Assembly (NCBI RefSeq): GCF_027622855.1
Contig: NZ_JAPZVR010000012.1
Location: forward strand, 11,303-65,600
Direction: 5' to 3'
Length of the DNA stretch: 54,298 bases
Origin: Glycomyces algeriensis
Lineage (GTDB): Bacteria > Actinomycetota > Actinomycetes > Mycobacteriales > Micromonosporaceae
The position numbers and the translations under genes are program-made. The notes beneath the pieces are model-generated. The model made no database searches. It saw only the letters and a list, made by a program, of their open reading frames with translations, and had not been told where the DNA came from. Numbering within the stretch: the stretch's first letter is position 1; each line of letters starts with the position of its first letter. Positions 11,704 through 19,905 of this stretch are shown here, piece after piece.

Positions 11704-12061
11704 TGTGCTCCTCGATTCCTAGAACAAGAGGCGGGCCTATGAGCCGGCCCCCGGCTCGGCCCATGAATCTGATCATGAATCTGCCCACGGCGCTGCCCTG
11801 TATCCGCATTGCCGGTGCTCACCCCGTGTCCGGTTCCTGGCGCGAGCTGTCGAGTGCGGGAATCGGGAGAGTGCGGACTACTTAGCACACGCGAAACATT
11901 CACCGCTCGATCGCGTAACAGGTCCGGGCGAATCTAGACGCCAGTCGGGGACTGACAGCGTCGTCGCCCAGACAGCGCGCGGCGGGCGGGCTTGCGGGAA
12001 ACGCAAGACAGCGAGCCCACCGCCGCCTACGCAGTCAGTCCAGCACCGGGAGGTCCAGCGC
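11704..12061. other. 358-base spacer upstream of the nitrite operon
   Basis: No gene is supported here. It should contain the promoters of the minus-strand small gene and of the nitrite operon. Loose GlnR-like half sites (GAAAC at 11893-11897 and GTAAC at 11915-11919) are visible but do not match the full consensus spacing. No -35/-10 pair stands out. Confidence 0.5.
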
Positions 12062-13483
12062 GTGAAGGTCGCGATCGTCGGTTACGGCATGGCCGGGGCC
12101 CGCATCGCCCGCGAGCTCGGGCGGCGCGGGGTCGAGGTCACCGTCTTCGGAGACGAGCCCCAGGCCGCCTACAACCGCATCCTGCTCTCGAGCATGATCG
12201 CGGGCAAGCAGACCGAGGACGAGATCGCCCTGCCGGTCCCGCCCGCGAACGTCGAGGTGCGCCTGGGCGAAGCGGTCGAGACCGTGGACCTCGAGGCCAA
12301 GACCGTCAACGGCGTCGCCTTCGACAAGCTGGTCCTCGCCACCGGCGCGGACGCGTTCGTCCCGCCGATCCCGGGCCTCGACCCCCTCCCCACCGGCGCC
12401 TACGTCCTCCGCACGATCGAGGACGCCCGCTCCATCCTCGACGAGGCCGCCAACCGCGCCAGCGCGATCGTGCTCGGCGGCGGGCTCCTCGGCCTCGAGG
12501 CCGCGCGCGGCCTCGCCAAGCGCGGCATGGACGTCACCGTGGTCCACGCGGCCGGGCACCTCATGGACCGGCAGCTCGACCAGCTGGGCGCGAAGGTCCT
12601 CGCCGACTCCTACGCCGAGGTCGGCGTCCAGTCGGTCGTGGACGCGCAGACCACCCGGGTCATCCACGGCGACGACGGCCTCACGCTCGTGCTCGCGGAC
12701 GGGCGCACCGTCACGGGCCAGCTCATGGTCGTGTCGTGCGGGATCCGCCCCAACGCCGACCTGGCGCGCTCGATCGGGATCGAGTGCGGCCGGGCCGTGA
12801 AGATCGACGACCAGTGCCGCACCTCCCACCCGGACGTGTTCGCCGTGGGCGACTGCGCCGAGCACCGCGGCATCCCCTACGGGCTCGTGGGCCCGGCCTG
12901 GGAGCAGTCGGACGTCGTGGTCGACCTCCTCTCCGGGGTGAACCCGGACGCGGCCTACGAGGGCTCGCGGCTGGTCACCCGGCTGAAGGCCTCCGGGATC
13001 GAGCTCGCCGCGATGGGCGAGGTCGAGGGCGACGAGGTCGTCTCCTTCGCCGACCCGACGCGGGGCACGTACGCCCGCTTGGTGATCGACGCCGAAGGCC
13101 GCCTCGCGGGGGCGGTCATGCTCGGCGACAACCCCATGGTGGGCCAGGTGGTCCAGTTGTTCGACACCGGTGACCCGGTGCCGCACGACCGCCGCACCCT
13201 CCTGATGGGCCGCCCCGGCGAGTCCGTGTCGGTGGCCCCCGATACCCCGGCGTCCATGTCCGACGAGGTCGTGGTCTGCCGCTGCAACAACGTTACGAAA
13301 GGGGTCCTGGGCAAGGCGTTCCTCAATGGAGCGCGCACGCCCGAGGCCCTGTCGGAGGCCACGCAGGCCTCGACCGGCTGCGGCACTTGTGCCGAAGACG
13401 TCGCCGGCCTGTGCAAGTGGCTGAACAGCACCGTCGCTGGAATCGGTCAGGCTGCCGAGCAATTGAATGAGGTGTCAGCATGA
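12062..13483 (+). CDS. FAD/NAD(P)H oxidoreductase with C-terminal BFD-type [2Fe-2S] domain (nitrite assimilation)
   Basis: This 473-residue protein has the pyridine-nucleotide-disulphide oxidoreductase fold: a FAD dinucleotide site at the N-terminus (VAIVGYGMAGARIARELG), the NAD(P)H site AIVLGGGLLGLEAARGLAKR near residue 140, and the FAD motif DVFAVGDCAEHRG. The C-terminal ~50 residues are a bacterioferritin-associated-ferredoxin-like domain with VVCRCNNVTKG and STGCGTCAED cluster cysteines. It resembles the electron-transfer subunits of assimilatory nitrate/nitrite reduction and the N-terminal half of NirB. Start: GTG with GGGAGG upstream. The stop overlaps nirB by four bases. It probably feeds electrons to NirB or to an unlinked nitrate reductase. 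Confidence 0.88.
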   Translation: MKVAIVGYGMAGARIARELGRRGVEVTVFGDEPQAAYNRILLSSMIAGKQTEDEIALPVPPANVEVRLGEAVETVDLEAKTVNGVAFDKLVLATGADAFVPPIPGLDPLPTGAYVLRTIEDARSILDEAANRASAIVLGGGLLGLEAARGLAKRGMDVTVVHAAGHLMDRQLDQLGAKVLADSYAEVGVQSVVDAQTTRVIHGDDGLTLVLADGRTVTGQLMVVSCGIRPNADLARSIGIECGRAVKIDDQCRTSHPDVFAVGDCAEHRGIPYGLVGPAWEQSDVVVDLLSGVNPDAAYEGSRLVTRLKASGIELAAMGEVEGDEVVSFADPTRGTYARLVIDAEGRLAGAVMLGDNPMVGQVVQLFDTGDPVPHDRRTLLMGRPGESVSVAPDTPASMSDEVVVCRCNNVTKGVLGKAFLNGARTPEALSEATQASTGCGTCAEDVAGLCKWLNSTVAGIGQAAEQLNEVSA

Positions 13484-15957
13484 GCAAGTTGGTAGTCATC
13501 GGCGACGGCATGGTCGGCCGCCGGTTCCTGGAGGCGGTCACCCAGCGCGACCCGTCCTGGGAGGTCACGGTCCTCTGCGAGGAGCCCCGCCCGGCCTACG
13601 ACCGGGTGCGCCTGTCGGCGTTCTTCGACGGGGTCAGCGCCGAGGAGCTCTCGCTCGCCTCGGAGCTCGACGGCGTGGACGTGCGCCTCGGTGAGGCGGC
13701 CGTGTCGATCGACCGCGAAGCCAAGGTCGTGCGGTCCGCCTCCGGCGAGTACGCCTACGACAAGCTCGTGTTCGCCACCGGCTCTTATGCGTTCGTGCCC
13801 CCGATGGAGGGCGCCGACCTCGAAGGCGTGTTCGTCTACCGCACCATCGAGGACCTCGAGGCGATCAAGGCCCACTCGCAGGGCCGGCGCCACGGCGTGG
13901 TCATCGGCGGCGGGCTCCTCGGCCTCGAGGCCGCGAACGCGCTGAAGCTCCTCGGGCTCGAGACGCAGATCGTCGAGTTCGCCCCTTGGCTCATGGCCCG
14001 CCAGCTCGACGAAGCGGGCGGCGGCATCCTCAAGCAGCACATTGTGAAGCTGGGCATCGGCGTCGACTGCGGCACCGGCGGCACGAAGATCGAGGCGGTC
14101 GACGGGCGTCTGCGGATGGAGACCAACCGCGAAGGCGTCGCGTACGACACCGACCTGATCATCTTCGCGGCGGGCGTGCGCCCCCGCGACCAGCTCGCCC
14201 GCGACTGCGGCATCGAGGTGGGCGAGCGCGGCGGCATCATCACCGACCTGTCCTGCCAGACCTCGGACCCGGACGTGTACGCGATCGGTGAAGTCGCGGC
14301 GATGGAAGGCATGTGCTACGGCCTCGTGGCCCCTGGCTACTCGATGGCCGAAGTGGTCGCGGACCGGCTCGCGGGCGGCGAGGCGACGTTCCCGGGCGCC
14401 GACATGTCGACGAAGCTGAAGCTCCTCGGTGTGGACGTCGCCCAGTTCGGGGCGATGGAGGGGCCGCTCTCCACCACGTACCTGGACCCGGCGCACGGCA
14501 CGTACGCCAAGCTGATCCTCTCCGACGACGCCCAGACGCTCCTGGGCGGCATGCTCGTGGGCGACGCCGAGCCGTACCCGCTGCTGCGGGCCTCGGTGGG
14601 CGGCAAGGTCCCCGGGAAGCTCGCGGACCTCCTCGGCGGCGGCGAGATCGAGGGCGCCCTGCCCGACGGCGCGCAGGTCTGCTCCTGCAACGCGGTCACC
14701 AAGGGCGACATCATGGGCGCCATCCACGAGCAGGGCTGCACCGACGTGGGCGAGCTCAAGGCCTGCACCAAGGCCGGCACCTCGTGCGGATCGTGCATCC
14801 CGATGCTCAAGCAGCTGCTGAAGGAAGGCGGCGTCGAGGTCTCCAACGCGGTGTGCGAGCACTTCACGCAGTCGCGGGCCGAGCTGTTCGACATCGTCAA
14901 GGTCACCGGCATCACCACGTTCTCCGAGCTCATCGCCCGGTACGGGACCGGCGCGGGCTGCGACCTGTGCAAGCCCACGGTGGCGTCGATCCTCGCGAGC
15001 CTCTCCAACGGGCACATCCTCGAAGGCGAGCAGGCGTCCCTCCAGGACACCAACGACCACTTCCTGGCGAACATGCAGCGCAACGGCACCTACTCGGTGG
15101 TCCCGCGCATCCCCGGCGGCGAGATCACGCCGGACAAGCTGATCGTCATCGGCGAGGTCGCCAAGGAGTTCGACCTCTACACGAAGATCACGGGCGGCCA
15201 GCGCATCGACATGTTCGGCGCGCGCGTGGAGGACCTGCCGAAGATCTGGCGCAAGCTCGTGGACGCGGGCTTCGAGTCCGGCCACGCCTACGGCAAGGCC
15301 CTGCGCACGGTGAAGTCCTGCGTCGGCACCGACTGGTGCCGCTACGGCGTCCAGGACTCGGTGAAGATGGCGATCGACCTGGAGCTGCGCTACCGCGGGC
15401 TGCGCAGCCCGCACAAGCTCAAGTCCGCCGTCTCGGGCTGCGCGCGCGAATGCGCCGAGGCCCGCGGCAAGGACTTCGGGATCATCGCGACCGAGCACGG
15501 CTGGAACCTGTACGTGGGCGGCAACGGCGGCTTCACGCCGCGCCACGCCGACCTTCTTTTGTCCGACGTGGACACTGAGACGCTGGTGCGGACGATCGAC
15601 CGGTTCCTGATGTTCTACATCTCGACCGCCGACCGGCTCCAGCGCACCTCGAAGTGGGTCGAGGGCCTCGAAGGCGGCATCGACTACCTCCGCGAGGTCA
15701 TCGTGGACGACAAGCTGGGCATCTGCGGCGAACTCGACGCGCTCATGGAGAAGCACGTCGAGAACTACGCGGACGAGTGGAAGGGCGTCATCGACGACCC
15801 CGAGAAGCTCCAGCGCTTCGTGTCCTTCGTCAACGCCCCGGAGGCCCCGGACCCGAAGATCGAGTTCGAGACCGTCCGCGGCCAGAAGTTCCCGGCCGGG
15901 ACCACCGAGCGCTCGCACAGCACGCCCGTCGCTCTCGGCACTCCGACAAGGAAGTGA
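13480..15957 (+). CDS. nirB: Assimilatory nitrite reductase [NAD(P)H], large subunit
   Basis: This enzyme reduces nitrite to ammonium with NAD(P)H, FAD, siroheme and iron-sulphur centres in the cytosol. The 825 residues contain, in order: a FAD/NAD part (VVIGDGMVGRRFLEAV, GVVIGGGLLGLEAANALKLL), a BFD-like [2Fe-2S] module near residue 410 (CSCNAVTKGD, GTSCGSCIPM), the ferredoxin-like half domain, and the siroheme/[4Fe-4S] region with SCVGTDWCRYGVQDS and SGCARECAEARGKDFGI (C-x5-C and C-x3-C). Full length. It overlaps the upstream oxidoreductase by ATGA and is followed five bases later by nirD. Confidence 0.95.
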   Translation: MSKLVVIGDGMVGRRFLEAVTQRDPSWEVTVLCEEPRPAYDRVRLSAFFDGVSAEELSLASELDGVDVRLGEAAVSIDREAKVVRSASGEYAYDKLVFATGSYAFVPPMEGADLEGVFVYRTIEDLEAIKAHSQGRRHGVVIGGGLLGLEAANALKLLGLETQIVEFAPWLMARQLDEAGGGILKQHIVKLGIGVDCGTGGTKIEAVDGRLRMETNREGVAYDTDLIIFAAGVRPRDQLARDCGIEVGERGGIITDLSCQTSDPDVYAIGEVAAMEGMCYGLVAPGYSMAEVVADRLAGGEATFPGADMSTKLKLLGVDVAQFGAMEGPLSTTYLDPAHGTYAKLILSDDAQTLLGGMLVGDAEPYPLLRASVGGKVPGKLADLLGGGEIEGALPDGAQVCSCNAVTKGDIMGAIHEQGCTDVGELKACTKAGTSCGSCIPMLKQLLKEGGVEVSNAVCEHFTQSRAELFDIVKVTGITTFSELIARYGTGAGCDLCKPTVASILASLSNGHILEGEQASLQDTNDHFLANMQRNGTYSVVPRIPGGEITPDKLIVIGEVAKEFDLYTKITGGQRIDMFGARVEDLPKIWRKLVDAGFESGHAYGKALRTVKSCVGTDWCRYGVQDSVKMAIDLELRYRGLRSPHKLKSAVSGCARECAEARGKDFGIIATEHGWNLYVGGNGGFTPRHADLLLSDVDTETLVRTIDRFLMFYISTADRLQRTSKWVEGLEGGIDYLREVIVDDKLGICGELDALMEKHVENYADEWKGVIDDPEKLQRFVSFVNAPEAPDPKIEFETVRGQKFPAGTTERSHSTPVALGTPTRK

Positions 15958-15962
15958 TCAGA

Positions 15963-16304
15963 ATGCAAACCATCTGCCGGTTCGATCGCATCATTCCCGG
16001 CCGCGGAGTGGCCGCCCTCCTGGAGGACGGCACCCAGGTCGCGGTGTTCCGCCTCCACGACGACAGCCTCTACGCCCTGTCCAACCTGGACCCGTTCATG
16101 GACGCCAACGTCATGAGCCGGGGCCTGGTGGGCGACCGCGGCGGCGAGCCGATCGTCACCAGTCCCCTGCTCAAGCAGGCGTTCTCGCTCAAGACCGGCA
16201 TCTGCCTCGACGACGAGACGGTGGCCCTGGAGGTCTTCGCCGTCGAGGTCCTCGACGGGCAGGTCCGCGTCGGCGTCAACTCGGAAGTGAAAGCGAGCGC
16301 CTGA
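15963..16304 (+). CDS. nirD: Nitrite reductase small subunit
   Basis: The 113-residue product has the Rieske-like fold of NirD but lacks the Cys-His cluster ligands, as is usual in this family. Recognisable features are ICRFDRIIPGRGVAALLEDG, the segment GEPIVTSPLLKQAFSLKTGI and the tail LEVFAVEVLDGQVRVGV. It is the non-catalytic partner needed for NirB activity. Start: ATG with AGGAAG about nine bases upstream, following nirB. The stop overlaps the next gene by one base (TGATG). Confidence 0.92.
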   Translation: MQTICRFDRIIPGRGVAALLEDGTQVAVFRLHDDSLYALSNLDPFMDANVMSRGLVGDRGGEPIVTSPLLKQAFSLKTGICLDDETVALEVFAVEVLDGQVRVGVNSEVKASA

Positions 16305-17455
16305 TGGTCGCAGCCCCTGCCCCCTCCCGCGAAGCCGTCGACTCGACGCTGGCGCCGCTGACCGGCTACACCGTGGCCGTCACCGCCCAGCGCCGCGCCG
16401 ACGAGCTGGCGACCCTCCTCGAGCGCCGCGGCGCCCGGACGATCGTCGCCCCGACGCTGCGCATCGTCCCGCTGCCGGACGACGAGGCGCTGCGAGCGGC
16501 CACAGTGGAGCTCATCCGCGAAGCCCCCGACCTCGTGGTCGCGACCACCGGCATCGGCTTCCGCGGCTGGCTCGAGGCGGCCGAGGGCTGGGGCATGGGC
16601 GACGACCTGCTCACCGTGATGGGCCGCGCGCGCATCCTGTGCCGCGGCCCCAAGGCCCTCGGCGCGGTGCGCGCGGCGGGCCTCACCGAGGAGTGGACCG
16701 CGCCGAGCGAGACCGGCGACGAGGTCGTCGAGTACCTGCGCGAGAGCGGCGTCAACGGCCAGCGGGTCGCGATCCAGCTCCACGGCGACCCCGCCGAGGA
16801 CTTCATCCAGACCGTGCGCGACGGCGGCGGCGCGGCCGTCGCCGTCCCGGTCTACCGCTGGACCCTGCCCACCGACATCACGCCCGTGCAGCGCCTCGTG
16901 GACGCCATCTGCGCCCGCCGCATCGACGCCGTGACCTTCACGTCCGCGCCCGCCGCGAACGCGCTGCTGCGCATCGCGGGCGACCAGGCCGCGGACATGC
17001 TCGAGGCGTTCCGCGCCTCGGCCGAGGACAACGGGGTCCTCTCCGTCTCGGTCGGCCCGATCACCGCCGCGCCGCTCACCCGACTCGGCGTCGAATCGGT
17101 GCAGCCGCAGCGGGCCCGCCTCGGCGCGCTCGTGCGCACCGTCGCCTCGGCCCTGCCCAAGCGCTCGCGCAAGCTCCAGCTCGCGACCGGGCACAGCATC
17201 GAGCTGCGCGGCCACATGGTCCTCCTCGACGACCAGCCGTTCCAGCTCCCGCCCGCGCCGATGGCCGTCATAAGAGCGCTGGCCTCCGCGAACGGCAAAG
17301 TGCTCTCCCGCGCCGAGCTCCTCGGCCACCTGCCGCGCGGCGCCGACGGCCACGCCGTGGAGATGGCGGTGACCCGCCTGCGCGACGCCGTCCACCTGCG
17401 GTCCTGTGTGGAAACAGTGATCAAGCGCGGCTACCGCTTGAACCTGGAGGTCTGA
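16304..17455 (+). CDS. Uroporphyrinogen-III synthase domain fused to a winged-helix DNA-binding domain
   Basis: The protein has 383 residues. Residues 1-265 form a HemD-type bilobal domain (TVAVTAQRRADELATLLERR, VVATTGIGFRGWLE, VTFTSAPAANALL). Residues 290-383 form an OmpR-like winged helix (LPPAPMAVIRALASANGKVL, VEMAVTRLRDAV, ETVIKRGYRLNLEV). This fusion is known from actinobacterial nitrite operons and may act as a regulator, as a supplier of the siroheme precursor, or both. It is the last gene of the operon, coupled to nirD by a one-base overlap. Whether the HemD part is catalytic cannot be judged here, since that family conserves few residues. Confidence 0.85.
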   Translation: MVAAPAPSREAVDSTLAPLTGYTVAVTAQRRADELATLLERRGARTIVAPTLRIVPLPDDEALRAATVELIREAPDLVVATTGIGFRGWLEAAEGWGMGDDLLTVMGRARILCRGPKALGAVRAAGLTEEWTAPSETGDEVVEYLRESGVNGQRVAIQLHGDPAEDFIQTVRDGGGAAVAVPVYRWTLPTDITPVQRLVDAICARRIDAVTFTSAPAANALLRIAGDQAADMLEAFRASAEDNGVLSVSVGPITAAPLTRLGVESVQPQRARLGALVRTVASALPKRSRKLQLATGHSIELRGHMVLLDDQPFQLPPAPMAVIRALASANGKVLSRAELLGHLPRGADGHAVEMAVTRLRDAVHLRSCVETVIKRGYRLNLEV

Positions 17456-17467
17456 CCCGACGGGTGG

Positions 17468-17496
17468 TCGACACGGTGGCCGAGGCGGAATATGGT
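17468..17496 (+). promoter_or_regulatory. Predicted promoter of the GAP1/GTPase operon
   Basis: TCGACA (-35, 17468-17473) and TATGGT (-10, 17491-17496) are separated by exactly 17 bases, about 70 bases before the first start codon. It lies just after the nitrite operon, marking an independent transcription unit. Confidence 0.5.
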
Positions 17497-17566
17497 GGTG
17501 TGCCACGCGATGCGCGCCGAACGCCGCATCGTCCCCCGTGCCGCACCCGTACCCTCCGGAGCCGCG

Positions 17567-18691
17567 ATGACCTTCGACGCCGACCGATACCGAGCGGAAG
17601 TCCTTCGTCCGCTGCGGCTTCGCCCGGGCTTACTGCCGTCGTCCTTCGAAGCCAAGTACGGACTGTTCGAGCCGCTCACCGGTGAGGCGCTGGCGGTGCA
17701 TGCGGAGGAGGTCCGCCGCTTCTGGGCCGTCACCGCCGGCGGCGTCGGCACGCTCGCGGAGGTATGCGCCCGGCTTGCGGCGAGCGACGATCCCGGGTCG
17801 GACCGGCGGTTCGAGACCGCCCACACAGGCACGTACGAATCCACTGCCTCCGCGTCCGGTCTCGAGACCGACGCTCGTCCCCGGCCGGTCGACGGACCGG
17901 TGCCGCCCGTCCGTGAAGCGGCGGAACCGGATCCCGTACCTGGCGTCGAACCGCCGGTGGTGGAGCACCCGCCCAGGGCGCGTTCCGAACGCCGGTCCGA
18001 CCCCGGCCCGGCCGTTCCCGCGCCGGCACCGGTGGCGGAGGTGCGCGCGGAATGGCTCTCCGACCATCTGCGGGTCGCCTGGGAATGGCCTGAGGGTGTC
18101 AACTGGGTCCGCGTGACCCTGGTGCCGGGCAGGCGCACCGCGGCCGAGATCGTCAGCGGGATCGTCGACGCGGGGAGTCGGGACGAGTTCCTCCCGGAGG
18201 GCTTCCAGACCCGGAACCTCTCGCGCAACCAGTACTTCGCCCAAGGCGGCTGCGTCCTCCCGTGGGAAGGCCCGCCGGGGTCGGCGCAGATCCGGTCGCT
18301 GCGCCGCGGACCCGACGGCGACACGATCCTCTCCGAGCCCGTCGAAGTCCGTGTGTCGCCGCCGCGGATCACCGTCACCTGGACAGCCGAGCCCCCGCCT
18401 CGGTTCGCGTCGCGCGACCGCAAGCGCACCTGGATAATCCGCGGCAGCATCGAAGGCGACGGGACCGACCTCGAGCTCGCCGTCGTCGCACAGCGCGGCA
18501 CCGTCGTCCCCTCCCGACTCGAACAGCGCGCCATCATCTCGCGCATCCCCATCGGCGGCCTGCTCGGCGGATTCGACTTCCCCGTGGAGGTCCCCGCCAA
18601 GCTCGGCCGCCCCTACACCTTGCGCTGCTTCGTGATCGGCGACCGGCACGTCGAGGTCGTCGACCCCTCGTTCACGACACTGAAAGGCTGA
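17567..18691 (+). CDS. First protein of the GAP1/GTPase operon; helical head, Pro-rich linker, beta-rich C-terminus
   Basis: The protein has 374 residues from the ATG at 17567 (CGGAG six bases upstream; further upstream frame is not protein-like). A helical N-terminal module (YRAEVLRPLRLRPGLLPSSF, then WAVTAGGVGTLAEVCARL, residues 5-75) is followed by a disordered Pro/Glu/Arg linker (about 75-165). The C-terminal part is two probable beta-sandwich units (VRAEWLSDHLRVAWEWPEGV and ITVTWTAEPPPRFASRD), resembling fibronectin-III-like folds. There is no enzyme motif, signal or membrane segment. It probably acts as an adaptor for the GTPase two bases downstream. No named family is recognised with confidence. 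Confidence 0.8.
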   Translation: MTFDADRYRAEVLRPLRLRPGLLPSSFEAKYGLFEPLTGEALAVHAEEVRRFWAVTAGGVGTLAEVCARLAASDDPGSDRRFETAHTGTYESTASASGLETDARPRPVDGPVPPVREAAEPDPVPGVEPPVVEHPPRARSERRSDPGPAVPAPAPVAEVRAEWLSDHLRVAWEWPEGVNWVRVTLVPGRRTAAEIVSGIVDAGSRDEFLPEGFQTRNLSRNQYFAQGGCVLPWEGPPGSAQIRSLRRGPDGDTILSEPVEVRVSPPRITVTWTAEPPPRFASRDRKRTWIIRGSIEGDGTDLELAVVAQRGTVVPSRLEQRAIISRIPIGGLLGGFDFPVEVPAKLGRPYTLRCFVIGDRHVEVVDPSFTTLKG

Positions 18692-18693
18692 CC

Positions 18694-19902
18694 ATGAGCG
18701 CATCCAGGCCAACCCTGCGCTGCCCCTTCTGCTATCGCGCCATCGCCAGCCGCAAGGCGGTCATGTACCGATGCTCCGGGAGGAACCGACCCGGACTGGA
18801 GGCCTGCGAGATCACGGTCGACCCCGACCGGAGGCGCGAGACCGGATACCAGGGCGCGTCCCGGCGGGTCTTCGCGATCCAGCCCGGGCTCCCGCTTCTC
18901 CGCCCGCCTCGTATCGCCGACTGCGACCAGTGCGGCGCCCCGTCCGGTGAGCGGGCCTGCCCGCACTGCCACTCGACCCTGCCCTCCGACTTCACTCAGT
19001 CCAAGAGCCCCCTGATCGCGATCGTCGGCGCATACGGCACTGGCAAGACCGTCTACTTCACCGTCCTCGCCCACCAGCTCCTGGACAAGTTCGGCTCCCG
19101 ATTCGGCTCCTCAGTGGAGCTGTTCGGGGACCAGCAGGGCGGCAGCGAGTCCGGCCGGGACTGGATCAACGGGAACATCGACACGCTCATCCACACGCGG
19201 CATCTGTTCCCGCAGACCTCACGGGCCGTGGACGGCCGCAAGGAGCCGGTCGTGATCCAGTGGAGGCACCGCACCCAGCTGGGTGTGAAGAGCAACTACC
19301 TCTCGTTCTACGACACTGCCGGGGAGGACCTGGGCGGGCAGGATCGCGCCCGCGACCTCAAGTACCTGTCCGCCGCTGACGCGGTCCTGGTGCTGCTCGA
19401 CCCGTTCACCCTCAAAACAGCCCGGGACGAGATCGCCGACCAGACCGGACTGCCGGACTCCGCGCCCGAACCGCCCGAAATGGTCCTCCAGCGGGTCACC
19501 GAGGCACTGCGCGAGAGCCACCGGTCGTTCCGCCGCGGGCAGATCCGCATGCCGGTCGCGGCCACATTCGCGAAGATCGACGCGTTCTTCGAGCACATCC
19601 CCTCCCAGTCGCCGATCCGCCGCGTCGCCGAGACCGGGACCGGGTTCGACGAGCAGGAGAGCCTCGAGATCCACGAGCACGTCCGCACTCTCCTCGAACG
19701 CTGGGACGGCATGAAACTCGACCAGCACCTGAGCATGAACTACAGCGACTTCCGGTACTTCGCGGTCTCGGCCCTCGGCGAGCCCCCGGACTACGAGCAG
19801 TCGCGTGTCAGCCCGCGCGGTGTGCGGCCGCTGCGCGTCGAGGACCCGCTGCTGTGGCTGCTGTCGCGCCTCGGCACCGTCCCGGTACTCAAAGGACGCT
19901 GA
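18694..19902 (+). CDS. Zinc-ribbon TRAFAC-class GTPase of a GAP1 system
   Basis: This 402-residue protein has an N-terminal zinc-ribbon pair (CPFC at residues 10-13; CDQC and CPHC around 77-92). It is followed by a GTPase domain with an intact P-loop GAYGTGKT (112-119), switch II DTAGED (208-213), the strand DAVLVLLDP and a TFAKID base-recognition motif (292-297). It corresponds to the double-GTPase-type TRAFAC proteins that accompany GAP1 proteins in actinobacteria. All key nucleotide-binding residues are present, so it should hydrolyse GTP. AAAGG lies seven bases before the ATG. It is the likely active switch of the four-gene operon. Confidence 0.85.
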   Translation: MSASRPTLRCPFCYRAIASRKAVMYRCSGRNRPGLEACEITVDPDRRRETGYQGASRRVFAIQPGLPLLRPPRIADCDQCGAPSGERACPHCHSTLPSDFTQSKSPLIAIVGAYGTGKTVYFTVLAHQLLDKFGSRFGSSVELFGDQQGGSESGRDWINGNIDTLIHTRHLFPQTSRAVDGRKEPVVIQWRHRTQLGVKSNYLSFYDTAGEDLGGQDRARDLKYLSAADAVLVLLDPFTLKTARDEIADQTGLPDSAPEPPEMVLQRVTEALRESHRSFRRGQIRMPVAATFAKIDAFFEHIPSQSPIRRVAETGTGFDEQESLEIHEHVRTLLERWDGMKLDQHLSMNYSDFRYFAVSALGEPPDYEQSRVSPRGVRPLRVEDPLLWLLSRLGTVPVLKGR

Positions 19903-19905
19903 ACC

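Noticed and set aside
11882..11930. GlnR box upstream of the nitrite operon
   Set aside because: Only two half-site-like pieces are visible, with wrong spacing and a poor last element.
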